Shown: positions 43,408 to 54,741 of the stretch, one piece after another
Position numbering within the stretch: the stretch's first letter is position 1
How the letters are laid out: every line of letters starts with the position of its first letter
NCBI GenBank assembly: GCA_025526995.1
Contig: JAHLKG010000009.1
Coordinates: 496,001 to 560,000, forward strand
Reading direction: 5' to 3'
Length of the DNA stretch: 64,000 nt
Source: Powellomyces hirtus
Lineage: Eukaryota > Chytridiomycota > Chytridiomycetes > Spizellomycetales > Powellomycetaceae
The notes under the pieces: generated by a model
Databases searched by the model: none
What the model was told of the DNA's origin: nothing
What the model saw: the letters and a program-made list of their open reading frames with translations, nothing else
Program-made: the position numbers and the translations under genes

Positions 43408-45276
43408 TCACAGCAGTCCTTGTCGCTTCAGATCTGTTTATCAAGACATAAAAGGATTAGGTTGTACAACGATATCTCGCGATGACCGCGGAGTACGTAC
43501 CGTCATAAGTCTTCTTGTTGAAAACGTTGCCATCAGCGTCCTCGAACTCTTCCATGGCGTCCGCCTTGAACTGTTCTGACTTGGATCCTGACTTAAGGCG
43601 TTCCCACACTGGACGTACCAAACAATACTGGTTAGCTATACGTTCACCCAGCCAAAAGGCCACTTTTTTTGACTCACATGCATATGCGTCCTCAATGAGC
43701 GTGATTTCGTGGAAATGACGGGTATTTGGTATTCCAAGACAACGCATACCGTGAGCGTGGCGCCATTCCTACGCATCACAAAGATGCGAGTCAGAATATT
43801 GGTAAGACACGCCAACGGTCTGAATGTTCACATACCTGGAAGTGACGATCGAAAGCTTTTCGACCCATATACACATAGTTTCCGCAAATCTCGCATGGGT
43901 ACTCGACGCCGAGACCATGCAACTTGTACAGCCAATACGGAATCGGCTTCCCATCCCAGCCCAAGGGCAACTTTAGCGGGTTGTAAATCTTCTCCTCCTC
44001 TTCCTCCTCTTCCTCGTCCAACTCCTGCACAACATTGTCATCATCTTCGTTGTTGGCATCAGCAACGAGTTCGTCGGTTGTTAGAGTTTGTTTCCGTTCC
44101 ACGTGCTCCCGCGTGTCGTCGCGTTGGGCAGAAAGGATCCGCGCGAGATCTTTGATCAGACGCTCGGCGAGTGCGATTGGCTTCATCTTGTTGTGGGCTG
44201 CAAGGAGGGTTTCGTGGCGAGAGGCGGATCGAAGTGTTGGTGTTATGGATGTTACTCCCTTTGCGAGGAGAGCAGCTGCCGCGCGTGTGTGTTTCTTTCC
44301 CGTAAGATGCGCCGTGTACACAGTCTTCTTTGTGAATTGCTTCTCGCCTATAATATCAGAGACATCGGTTACCAAAACATCCCTGCAACTTCCCGATAAA
44401 GCACAGAAACCTACATGGCAGACAGAACAACTCGGCAGCCTCGTCGTCTTGTTCATCATAGGTCGCTCTACTCCATCCACGCACCGACCCAATCTCCCAG
44501 TCAGCGTTGAACCCCTGCACAACATCTTTCCGGACTTTGGTCAAATCAAACAGCGGCTGGGTTCGAGAGCAGAATCCCTCGAGATACTTCTGCAAGTCTT
44601 CCAAGTACCTAATAATCGCAGGAAATGTGAGCATGGGCAAACCATGATCATAATCATCTCCGTCGCTTACGCTTGGTACGGTGCTGTCCGCTTGGTGTCC
44701 ATGGGTACTGTGTCAAACTTATCAAAGATGTCCAGATACTTCAGATAGTTGACCTTGTTCACATCCTTCAAGTTGACGTACTGCTCGAACGAAGCGTGTA
44801 GGTCGAGGTATCGGCCCAAACCCTCTTCGCCGGAGAACATGTTTTCCAGTGCTGCGAGACGATCCCCGTTAGCCGTAATCCACCGTTCCGCCACGGCGAG
44901 CATATAAACACCCACCAGCCTCCTCCCGCTCTGGATCTCTGTGTTGGAATTCCAATTCCATGGGTTCCACCGGAACATTAGGAGATCTCCGGTGATAATC
45001 CTTGATGTCCTTCAGCCGGGCATAGAACTCAGTAAAGTCAGACGCTCCTGTTATCGCCCGGATGTCCGCTTTTCGGGACCCATCTTCGTCTTTGTAGAGA
45101 TCAAGCAAGTACTGGCTCCGAGTTTGAATTCGTTCAAGAAACTGATTGACGCGATGATCTTGAATGAGCTTCTCTTTGTGACCTTTCGGCTTCGTCACCC
45201 TCTCCTCCACAATAGCCTGCTCTACTCGCTCGAGCTCCTCATGAGCCCGCCGTTGCAACTCTAATATGGAGTCCAT
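43408..45276 (-). CDS. SF3A3: Splicing factor 3A subunit 3 (SF3a60/Prp9)
   Basis: U2 snRNP component. ATG at 45276 (MDSILELQRRAHEELERVEQ). Blocks in order: DHRVNQFLERI; ASDFTEFYARLKDIKDYHRRSPNVPVEPMELEF; FSGEEGLGRYLDLHASFEQYVNL...YLKYLDIFDKFD; DLQKYLEGFCSRTQPL...FNADWEIGSVRGW; a C2H2-like ELFCLPC...YTAHLTGKKH; IKDLARIL...EHVERKQ; an acidic tract; [61 protein letters not shown]; terminal KTYDDLKRQGLL made by splicing 43501 to 43433. About seven short GT-AG introns. The intron near 43605-43680 is recognised because splicing gives DAYALWERLKSG as in orthologues. Essentially full length. Confidence 0.95.
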
Positions 45277-45564
45277 GGTTGTTGTTCCTGCTGCTCAAAC
45301 TGCCAAATTTTGGCCGGACGTTTTGACGTGGGGGAAGGCAAGGGAGCCTTTGAGGACAGTCACGTGACCGGAGAATGTGACAAAAAATGGCTGCAGGTCC
45401 ACTCCACTGCAAGTACTGCATAGAGGTTGTGGAAAGGGGGATACGTGAGGACAGAAATGGTATTTACAGTAGATGGCCGGAATATGTTTCATCCCAGCTT
45501 TCACATAGAAAGGCAACATAACATATACATAGAAGGAGCTTTCGAAGAACAGTAGCCTGCTGCC

Positions 45565-47078
45565 TCACTGGATTTGACGTAGACCGTCCACGTTCTTGAC
45601 CAGACAGATGCCCTGCTCGTTCGCGGGTTCGCAAAATTTCACCAGGGATGCATGCAGAGCTTTGCAGTCTGGCGAATAGGATATTGTGCATAAGTTCGGC
45701 GCGCGATCCAAGATCAGCTTCAGTCCGCTCAGGTCGATGGTTGTGTGTGATTTAATCGAGATGTGCGTGAGGCAAGGAAATGTGACAAGCGGTTCTGTGG
45801 CAGCTCCGTTGGATGAAGTGGAAACCTGGTATCCTGTGACTCCACCACCGGAATTGTCGTCTGGATTTTCCCCGCCTCTTACTTCCCCGCCAACAAAAGT
45901 GAGCTGTTGTACTCCCTTCCCACAGCTTTCAGCAAGAATTTCCAATCCAGTTTCGTCGAGCTCGCACCCCTCCAAAACCAAATCCTGGAGTTCCACGAGT
46001 TTGGCAAGTCGGAACCACCAAGCAAGGGAGCATCCAACAAGATGCAATCGTCGCAGGTTTGGGCAGCAATTTGTGAGGAGGTAAAGATGCGACGCCCAAG
46101 GATTCAGTAGTCCTCGAGTGGGTGTGTTGGGATCCGTTGTGCCAGAGAAGCTCAAGTCGCGAACAGTGTGGGTATACGAGGATTTGGGAGGCGTCCTGAA
46201 AAACGAAGGAAAATGGTGGGTGGTCACGAGTGGCGAGGTATGAAGAAGCAGCGATGCTGTAGTTCTGGTCATTAGCGTCGTCATGTCCAGGATCAGATAT
46301 ATGGCAATGACCACTACAACCATGTGACGCATTAGTTTCTTGCGGGTGAAGTACGAGAAACGATTAACTTACATAAGAATGGCAGAGTATAAAATAGTAC
46401 CATAAACCACGCCAATATGACAGCATACCCCAGACCGAGTAAACTCCGCGCCTCAGGAACCAGTCTGACGAAATGCCTCCCGAACAGCATCATTGTTGCG
46501 GTGCGGTAGAACAGCGGGGATTGTCCGCCATAGGCGAGGAAGGTATGAAGGTTTGCAAGACAAGTGATCTTGTGACGACGGCGTGCAATCGCTGCTTGCG
46601 CTACTTCAGAAAGCAAATCAGACGGTGTTTGCAGCAGCGCAGCCAGGTCGCGAGGGCCAAGATAAGATGCGATCTAGATGGACGTGCAAGGTGAGTCGAG
46701 AACATTTCATACACCGATGTACACTCTTGGGGATAAGAGCCATACCTGGTGAAGAATCTCCGGGGGCATGTCCTGCAACTTGGCAGTATAGGTAAGCGTG
46801 GGCTTTTTGCCTCTGTACCTCTTCCAAAAGGAGCGGACTGAACCCCGCTCACTGGCGGGTGGAGAATCCGATCGTCCACCGTCATGGTAGGTGTACAGCC
46901 TACTCAAGGCAATCCAACTGCGGACCCATGCTCGAAATTCACCAGGAGACCGGATTTCGGGTCTGTTGACGACAGCATTTTGCGAATTTTCATCTTCCGC
47001 TGTGGAAGAGGTAGGGGACACTGGCGGATGCCCCGATGTGGCTGAACTAGCCTGAGACGAGAGGACCCGGAGCTTCAT
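45565..47078 (-). CDS. F-box/LRR protein with a hydrophobic (membrane) segment
   Basis: Three or more exons: 47078-46746, 46673 to about 46370, then about 46310-45565. After a Ser-rich N-terminus and FRAWVRSWIALSRL comes an F-box: LQDMPPEILHQIASYLGPRDLAALLQT, formed across the first splice. A long apolar stretch follows (LLGLGYAVILAWFMVLFYTLPFL, then LVIAIYLILDM after the second splice, using the acceptor at about 46310). Three leucine-rich repeat-like units come next: LYLLTNCCPNLRRLHLVGCSL, LQDLVLEGCELDETGLEILAESC, LTHISIKSHTTIDLSGL. The F-box suggests an SCF ubiquitin-ligase adaptor with LRR substrate binding. A membrane segment between them is unusual and would place the complex on a membrane. 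The third exon start is inferred. Confidence 0.7.
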
Positions 47079-48302
47079 ATGAACGGTTGTTGGAGAACGC
47101 TATGCTATGTTTTCGACTGCTTTCGATATCCGCTCAGTCCGCAGTCAAAACGGCCTAAGAGACAACACCGAGTACGCGGAGGACTTCAGCCGGGATACAA
47201 ATAAGCGTGTTCACAGGAAGGGTTTCAATATCAAACGGCACGCGGGAACTGCTTCCAAAAGCAACAGGGAAATTGGGCAATGGTCGCTCGGAGTGAGGGT
47301 AAAGGCGCGCGCGTGGCTGCGCAACGTCCAAGAGGCGGTCTGCACAACCGATACGGGCGGAAAGCAGTAATAAGATGGGTAAGGTGGGAGGAAGGCGCCG
47401 ATGTTTGCTTTACGACGGTCGTGAGGAACACGGGCACGATAGCGGGTGTTTGTATTGCAGCTGAATATCCCGCAAGGATTCTGCGGCAGTTCAAAGGACG
47501 AAGAAGTATTTGTGCGATTGACGGTCCTATGGTGGGCAGGTTTGGTTTGTTTTTGAATAAAGCTGCGGGTCAGTCTGAGTTCTGGAGTATCGATAATGGA
47601 AAGGTGAGGGGTCTCGGAAGTTGCTGAGTGTAAGAGCGAGTCTCGTGGTGCACTTGGGTCTTGTGTATGTGGGGAGGCTGTTGTTACCAAGTGGGCGGAT
47701 TATTCCCGAAGGCGGTGCGCAAAATGGAAGGAACGAAGCGGTGCGCTAATGATAATACTATCACACTTGGTCAGTCACAAATTGCAAAAAGTGGATGACT
47801 GAAATGCCCTCAATGAGTAATAAAGTGTTGATTTAGTTAGTCACTCAGTCATAGATAGTATCGATAATTCTTTCTGTGGTGGGCGCCAATGACATCAAGA
47901 AATATGATGCCACCGCCTTGGTAACTGACAAACAAGGCGCAGCCATACTGGCTGGCTTGGCTGTGGCACTGCCCATCTGTGCCAGTTGGCGCGTGACTGA
48001 ACCCCTTGCCCGCGTGACAAACATCCTGTCAATACTGCTCTTCCCCCTTGGAAATGATCGCCAAGGTGTTGAGTGAAAGAGTATATCTTATCTCACGGAG
48101 AATATCCTCAATGCGCCAGATCGCACCGTCTCTCATTGGACGATCACATGTCAAAATGCGCACCATTTCGCAAAACCCCATCGTCAAATGTGGCACAAAG
48201 ATGTCTCTGTTAAATATCTGCTTTCTATCGATTCCTTTGCATTACACCAATTTCAGTCGTGGATTTTGGATGTTTGGGAATCTTGGCATTTTGAGTCGCG
48301 CG
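47079..48302. other. Spacer of 1.2 kb without a recognised gene
   Basis: An ATG-started frame at 47280-47627 (plus, 115 codons, Arg/Gly-rich) and an opposing frame overlap each other, and neither shows family features. Around 47750-47860 the sequence is AT-rich with repeated TGACT/AGTCA-like words that could be regulatory. Nothing firm. Confidence 0.4.
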
Positions 48303-48766
48303 TCACCAGAATGGACTAATGTCATAAGCCACAAATCGTTCATTCACATCTGAAAGTTTGCACAGTACCAAAACGGAGTGTCTCCTAAAATGCGTTCTGA
48401 TAGGGTCCCGGGCGCTTAGCGCTTTGAACATCGCACAGAGTGGCCAAAAATCGGTAAGGCGCTTTCGATCCATGATGGATCTTGCTGTCAATCTTGCATC
48501 AGTGGCCTTGGAATTCCGGATATATCGCGTCTTCTGTCCTGCTTGAAACAGCTGAAGATCCTCTTGTCAGTCATTTCAAGTTGGCCACACACATCTATCT
48601 TCAAGCTTTTCCCAAGCGCCGAAATCGAGTGGCCTTCCTGCCGGCGGGACAGAATGCTGCGCAAAGAAATCAAGTCTAAAAAGTCGCGTCCCGCATTTTC
48701 GTCGGAGCTTGCTGACTCAGCAACCATGTCCCCGTTTCTTTTTGATCGGATCCGTAAAGTCTGCAT
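48303..48766 (-). CDS. Hypothetical basic protein, possibly spliced
   Basis: Starts at ATG 48766 (MQTLRIRSKRNGDMVAES) and continues FLDLISLRSILSRRQEGHSISALGKSLKID, a helix-turn-helix-like, charged segment that looks genuinely coding. Unspliced it stops at about 48488. A short GT-AG intron (about 40 bp, from GTGTGTGG to CTTCAG near 48545) would join it to LFQAGQKTRYIRN and on to ...DISPFW, ending at 48303. Family unknown. It is divergent from CFAP58 with 273 bp between starts. Coordinates and splice are tentative. Confidence 0.35.
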
Positions 48767-49039
48767 GGCGCTGGGAAAAGGCTGATGCCTTACGTGATAG
48801 ATACAGTGTTGAGCACTCCCGGCCTCTGTAGTCATACAGTGGTTTAGATTGTGAGTAGACACCCTGGGCGATAAACAGGTTCAGCCATTACCGCATCATA
48901 ACTCCAAGTTGCCTGCATTTCCCGCTACATCTTCCACCTTTCCGACAGATTATCAGGGACGCAGAAGTAGACGGGCGACTATAATTTTGCAACGGATACT
49001 GCTCTGTTGTAGCAGTCTCGTATTTGAACGACGGCTATT

Positions 49040-52000
49040 ATGTCAGAGAGGGACAACGACGACGCCTCTCCGCCCAATGAAGATGAGGAGAGCGGTGATG
49101 GTGGAACCAATGGGGAAGCCAATACAGCTCCGCAAAGCCACAAGTGGGAGGCATCTGGCAATGAGAATAACGACGAAGTGGCTGGGACTGGGATCCGCGC
49201 ACGTCAGAGTGAAGTACGAAATCCACCAGAGGAACGATTGAACGAGGAGGACGACGCCGACGATGCCAATCGGGATCAGGATGACAGCGGTAGCAACGGC
49301 GAATCTGAGGCAGATGGATATGAGGAGGAGCCTGGCGCGGAGACAGTCTCATCCATTCTGGGGTCCATCGTAGACAACAAAGCGGAGGCCGATGCGAAAC
49401 GACTTGCCGAGCTGAGCGACACTGACGAGGACGACGCTGCCGCAAAATCAACCAGCGCTGAAGCATCTGCAAAGCCGGAACCAGGGGAGCCCGCGGACAA
49501 CACGCTAGATGAGATTACAGAGTTCATGACCACGCAGCCGGCCGCACCAGCAGGACCATCAGGCGCCGATCCGAACTTTGTGCGTCTGCGCGGGGAATAC
49601 GATAAACTCTACAAAGTCTTTCTTCAATCCCGGAAGAATGAAAAGTCCTTGGTTCAGAAATGCAGGGATCTCGCATCAGAAATCGCGTCCAATTCAGCCA
49701 AAGTGCAAGCCGCGTTGAAACTCAGCCAAAATGACCGGTCTCAGATCATCAGTCTGAAGAAGGAGGTCCGCAAAGCATGGAAAATGGTCGAAGCGTCTGG
49801 CGAGAAAGAGGGCAAAGCCAGGGACGTCATTGCGAGTCTCAAGGTCGAGGTTGAACAGCTTCGTAGACAGATCACGGATATTGGCAATGCGGCAAATCCC
49901 GGGGCAGGCGCACTTGCGGCGTTAGGAAGAGATAAATTGATCGAGATGCAACTGGAGCAGGATAAAGAGATCAGACAGTTGACGGAGGTAAAGCGAAATG
50001 ACACTTTTTGTGTACTCAGGCTCGTGAAAGGCTAACAGTGTAGGGTTGACTTTTAGACCAGGGATTCCCTCCAAAAACAATTCAACCTTGTGAGCTCCGA
50101 TATGGACACACTCCGCAACGAAAATGGAGAGTACCAAGAAAGGATTGAGCGCCTCGTGTCCGAGCGCGGCACCATAGCTGAAGAACTCTTGACGATCAAA
50201 GACCTTCTCGCGACCAAGAAATCCGAGCTGGACCGCGAAGTGCGAGCTCGGGAGAAACTCGAAGTCGCGTTGAAAAGCGCCAACGAGATCATTTTGAGAA
50301 AGGACGACGAGGTCGCCGCCAAGGTCGCCGACGTGCGCGAACTCAAAACCACCATTACGCGACTCGAGGGAGCTTGTAAAGACGAACGCGCAAAAGTCGA
50401 AAAGGGCGAAAAGGACAAGGAGAACATGAATGCTCGTTTGGTGCGGCTCCAGCAGGAGTATGATGAGCAGGTTTTGACGACCACGCGCTTGCTTAGCGAG
50501 AACCAGCAGCAGACTGGGGAGATCAAGGGCTGGGAAGAGGAGTTAACAAAGTACAAGGAGGAGTACAGGAGCGTGACGAGGGTCAGAGATGCGTTACAAA
50601 AACGTATCAAAGCTGTAGAGGAATCCAAGCTGGAAGCTGAAGTCGAGCGAGACCAGCTGAAGGTATAAATTCTCTACAAAGAAAGCGGATCTGTTTCTGG
50701 TCAATCTGAGCCTTTTCCCCTTCCTTGCCACAATAGGGCGCGAACCATAACCTCTCTCAAGACCTCGAAGTCGCCCGGCGCAACCTCGACACCTCCCACA
50801 AGCAAGTCGACTCGCTGACCCGAGAGCGCGACATTGCCCAAAAGAACTTTGTGAAAGCCACGGGGACGACGCAAAAGCAAATCACCGTTGTCAAACTCGC
50901 AGACCAAACCAAGCGCAATTTGGAGCAGGAGATTATGGGCTACAAAGACGAAGCAACCAAAATGCGTAAACTGATCTACTCGCTCGAAAAGGACCGGGAT
51001 CGCCACATCAACGAGGCGGGTAAAGCGCGGCTGGAGCTTGTCAGCAAAGAAGAGGAGGTGAAAATTGGGGAGATGATGCTGTTTGATTCTCGGAAAAAGA
51101 TTGGCGAGCTGGAGAAGAAATTGAAGGAGCAGCAGTCGTTGTATGAGAATGTCCGGGCGGACAGAAATCTGTATTCGAAGAATCTCGTTGAGTCGCAGGA
51201 TGAGATCACAGAGATGAAGCGGAAAGGAAAGATCATGAGTCATCAGATTGAGCAGCTCAAGGAAGAAATTGCCAGCAAGGAAGGAGGTAATGAGATCTTG
51301 ATGCTGGGCTTGAGCGCTGTTGCGCGACATATTCCTGGCACTCATTGCTTCTCCGCCGTCAGCGCTCGTCAAGGAACACTTTGAGCATTCGAAGCTCGAA
51401 AAGGCCAAAGAAGCATTATCCGTACAGATTGGCAAACTGCAACTACAATATGAGGACGCACAGCAGATGATCCAAAATCAGGTACCTTCACGAGAGACGC
51501 CTTCGTCCCACACATAAAACCATCCACTGACCCACGCCAATCTCAGCAATCAGAAGAAAGCAAACTCCGGCACATTATCACCACCGCCGACACGGACCGT
51601 CTCCGTCAGAAGAAAGAATACGAAACGCTCGTGCAAGAGCGCGACATTCTCGGCACGCAGCTGATTCGCCGAAACGACGAACTGTCTTTGCTGTACGAGA
51701 AGATCAAGATCCAGACGTCAACTCTGCATAAAGGAGAGTTGCAGTACCGGGAACGGTTGGAAGATATCCGGGTGTGCAAATTGGAAATTAAGAAATTGAG
51801 ACGCGAGAAGGCCATCTTGCAGACTGAGACGCAGAATGTGGACGGGTTGAGAGCGGATATCTTTAGGTTGCAGAGAGAGGTGCTGAGAGAGAGGACAAGG
51901 GTGAAGGTTCTCGAAGGTCAGTTCTCCCATGCGAACTTCACTATCATCCAAACATGTTTACTGACCGTAATGTCTCATCCCACAGAGGAACTCTCATCCC

Positions 52001-52806
52001 CACTCAACATCCATCGCTGGCGAAAACTCAGCGGAAGCGACCCATCAACCTATGAGCTAATAACAAAGATTCAGACGCTCCAAAAACGGCTCATTTCAAA
52101 AACGGAGCAAGTGGTCGAAAAGGAGCTCGTGATCCATCAGAAGGAGAAACTGTACAAGGAGGTCAAAGATGTCCTGCAACGACAACCGGGTCCGGAAGTG
52201 ATGGAGGAGTTGAGGGTTGTGCGGGAGGCTGTGAGGGGGAAAGTCAGAGAGTGCAAGGTAAGACATTCGTATTCTCTTTCGGCCTCACACTCGGAGTGGC
52301 AGACCCAATGCTTACCATATTTATTTGTGCTTGTGTCCGACAGGCTCTAGCATCAGAACTAAACATGTACCACTCGCAAGTCAACGAGTACAAATACGAA
52401 ATTGAGCGCGTGAACCGTGAGCTGCAGGATCTGAAGAAAAAATACTACGAATCGCGCAAACACCGGATCGCTGTCGGTCCGGGCAACGGTGGCGGAGTCG
52501 TCTCCAACGCTGCGTGGAGAAGCGGGGTCCCGCGCGGGAAAGACATGGATGGTGAACTGTACAAGTATGTTCCACGGCAAGGTTTTACGCTTACATTATC
52601 CAAGATCACGTTTCTCAACTGTATTTTCATCTTATCATAGGGCTGACCCTCACTACGACTCCTCCATTGTCCCGCCGCTACGACCACATCCAGGCCAAGG
52701 TCCGCGGTTCTCAGGCGGCGGGTTCAACATGTCGACAGGTCCGAACGGGCCGCCGGGAGCGGTGCCGGAAGGTGGTGATGGAAACGCGCCTGTTCCCGTG
52801 CAGTAA
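49040..52806 (+). CDS. CFAP58: Cilia- and flagella-associated protein 58 (CCDC147)
   Basis: Axonemal coiled-coil protein of motile flagella. Eight exons: 49040-49987, 50057-50662, 50737-51286, 51363-51481, 51547-51916, 51986-52257, 52344-52564 and 52641-52806. An acidic low-complexity N-terminus of about 165 residues is followed by the conserved body: RLRGEYDKLYKVFLQSRKNEK, NSAKVQAALKLSQNDRSQI, SLKKEVRKAWKMVE, then NLEQEIMGYKDEATKMRKLIYSLEKDRDRHINEA, YENVRADRNLYSKNLVESQDEITEMKRK, ERDILGTQLIRRNDELSLLYEKIKIQ, LEIKKLRREKAIL, LNIHRWRKLSGSDPSTYELI, RLISKTEQVVEKEL, RQPGPEVMEEL, and the C-terminal PRFSGGGF seen in animal orthologues (PGFTGGGF). Almost continuous coiled coil. A lineage marker for a flagellated organism. 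Confidence 0.95.
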
Positions 52807-53066
52807 CACTGAACGTTTTCAACACGGGGAGACTGTTCGCACTGCTCTCTCCTTTTTTTTGTACATATGTAGTGAAATAGAAATCACGATCGAGTGGGGT
52901 TGAGACTGCATTGTTGTAATGTGATCTGATGTTACGGGTCTTAACCAATTTAATGAAATGCTAACTGGGGTCGTACTTGGATATTCGATAGAGATACATG
53001 TAAACAACTGCTCCACTTCTCCTTGCCCCCCCCCCGCACAATGCTCACGGATGATCAACGAGATTT

Positions 53067-54014
53067 TTATCTTGTTCTTCCCTCATTCCTCCTCTCTTCC
53101 ACGTCTTCCTTCTCGGCCGTGCCCATCTCGTTCCCGCGGTTTTGTTCTGACTGGGAGAGCGGTTCGAGATTGACTACTCCCTGTTTGTATATCTCCTCGC
53201 TGAATCCCTTATCGATCATTAAAAGTGAAGTAAAGAGGCTGGTCCGGTTTGCAGCGCCTGTCTGGCATGTAGCGTACTTGGTTATCTGCGTCTCCAAGAA
53301 ACGCCTCTCTTTGGTGAGCAGAAGCATGCTACTGGCATACTCGCTCTGGTATTCCTGCAGACCCTTTTCATCCTTGACGTTCCAGTCAGCGAGTCGTTCA
53401 AAGCAGCGGAGCAGCGTGGCAATGACAAAGCGGTATTCGAACAGGCCATTGATGACAAAATTCTTAGATCCGGGGTCAACGGTTGGCCCCGGCTTCCTGC
53501 ACTCTTCATCGATAGCTTCAAAGACGTCGAGGATCAGACGGGCGTAGCGCTTGAGGTGCATGAACTGAAACGTTTGACTGGCAGTGAGCTCGGTCTCGGT
53601 GGTGTAGAAAGAAGGTCGGGCTTCGCGGGACTTTGGGGGAGTTTCCATTTCGGTGGCTCCTGCAATCTTGATGTAGACTGTCGATTCTGTGCGTGTGGAC
53701 GAATCGCCTTGGGCAGGCGCTGTCTTCTTGATATCATCCACTTTGTTCTTGTCTTTGGCTGTCGATTCTGTACGTGTGGTCGATTCGCCTTGGGCTGGCG
53801 GTGCCTCCTTGATTTCCTCCACTTTGTTCTTGTCTTTGGCTGTTGATTCCGTGTGGATGGGAGATTCGCCTTCGGCAGGTACTGTCATCTTGATTTCATC
53901 CACTCTAGGAGGAAACGCAGATGGGGAGGAGAAGGAGAAATCCAGGTCCTCGAGAGTTACCGCCTTCCCACTGATAAACCTGTCATTCGCGGTTCGAGGC
54001 TTAACCGGGGCCAT
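53067..54014 (-). CDS. Hypothetical protein with 27-residue repeats
   Basis: Single exon, 315 residues, ATG at 54014 (MAPVKPRTANDRFISGK). The N-terminal third has three tandem 27-residue units (core TESTAKDKNKVEEIKEAPPA QGES), acidic and Thr/Ser-rich and probably disordered. The C-terminal 170 residues are predicted helical: ASQTFQFMHLKRYARLILDVFEAIDEECRK, FVINGLFEYRFVIATLLRCFERLADWN, and KERRFLETQITKYATC. They end in a charged tail. No signal peptide or membrane span. I do not recognise the family. It is convergent with CFAP58 (261 bp apart). Confidence 0.7.
   Translation of the reverse strand: MAPVKPRTANDRFISGKAVTLEDLDFSFSSPSAFPPRVDEIKMTVPAEGESPIHTESTAKDKNKVEEIKEAPPAQGESTTRTESTAKDKNKVDDIKKTAPAQGDSSTRTESTVYIKIAGATEMETPPKSREARPSFYTTETELTASQTFQFMHLKRYARLILDVFEAIDEECRKPGPTVDPGSKNFVINGLFEYRFVIATLLRCFERLADWNVKDEKGLQEYQSEYASSMLLLTKERRFLETQITKYATCQTGAANRTSLFTSLLMIDKGFSEEIYKQGVVNLEPLSQSEQNRGNEMGTAEKEDVEERRNEGRTR
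53678..53905. repeat. 81-bp minisatellite within the hypothetical gene
   Basis: Nearly three copies of an 81-bp unit containing TTTGTTCTTGTCTTTGGCTGT and GATTCGCCTTGGGCAGG-like blocks. The period is a multiple of three, so repeat number can vary without breaking the frame. Confidence 0.85.
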
Positions 54015-54422
54015 GTTTGCCGTAAATTGGAAAGGGTGATTTGAATGGGGGGACCGGAGTTGTTGTCTGGGAAGGTCCGGTTGAAATCTTGACCGACTGG
54101 AGCAAGGGTTGTGCTTGTCTATTTGTCTTTGTGAACTCGATAACAGAGTCTAAATTTCGTTTTGACAGGTGAGAACACGCGACTAAGCCACTAGAAGTTT
54201 TTGACAGTTTCCTTGCCCATCACTGAGTCACCATCATGAGGTGCTCAAATGTCCCATTCGTGTCATTTGCGAGTCATCCCATTCTCATGTCATCAATCAT
54301 TAACGATGACTGATGACTCACTGCCTGTCTTACTGACTGCCCCACTTTTCCATGTGACTGACTGACGGACTGTGAGGTGCACGGCCCCCCTTGAGAGAAG
54401 AGAGTGATTCGCATCCAACTAA

Positions 54423-54430
54423 TATAAAAG
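54423..54430 (+). promoter_or_regulatory. TATA-box-like element
   Basis: TATAAAAG about 120 bp before a candidate ATG at 54551. It is preceded by the TGACTGA-rich stretch. Suggestive of a real promoter, but the transcript is unknown. Confidence 0.35.
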
Positions 54431-54550
54431 GCCTCGAGCAAGACGGACAGCCAGCCAAAACAAAATTTACCTTTCTGACACCACCACCTCTTTTGGAAGA
54501 GGCGGTCGCCGATCGCACATGGATTGGCGGCCGCCTCGAACGCCTCTGCA

Positions 54551-54741
54551 ATGTGCTCGGGCATGGGGTGAGTTGCGGTTTCTTTTGTTCAGATATCGCC
54601 GGCCGTGTCGTTGACTTTGTGTGATTTTGATATGTTGTCCAACCCAGATACGAACAGTTTCCTGGTCCCAGCCCAATCCGGAGGACTCCCAAATCTTGCC
54701 TACGGTCGGCGGATCTTCCGCGGCCAATTCTCCCTTGCTAA
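54551..54741 (+). CDS. Candidate micro-protein gene (two exons)
   Basis: ATG 54551 gives MCSGM. A consensus donor GGGTGAGT (54568) and acceptor CCCAG (54647) join to YEQFPGPSPIRRTPKSCLR and a stop at 54739-54741, making about 37 residues. The reasons to list it are the good splice signals, the TATA box upstream and an SPIRRTPKS motif. There is no family match, and a non-coding RNA or chance is equally possible. Confidence 0.25.

Noticed and set aside
47280..47627. 115-codon ATG frame in the spacer after the F-box gene
   Set aside because: Composition is Arg/Gly-rich from a GC-rich stretch, a frame overlaps on the other strand, and there is no family pattern or splice context.
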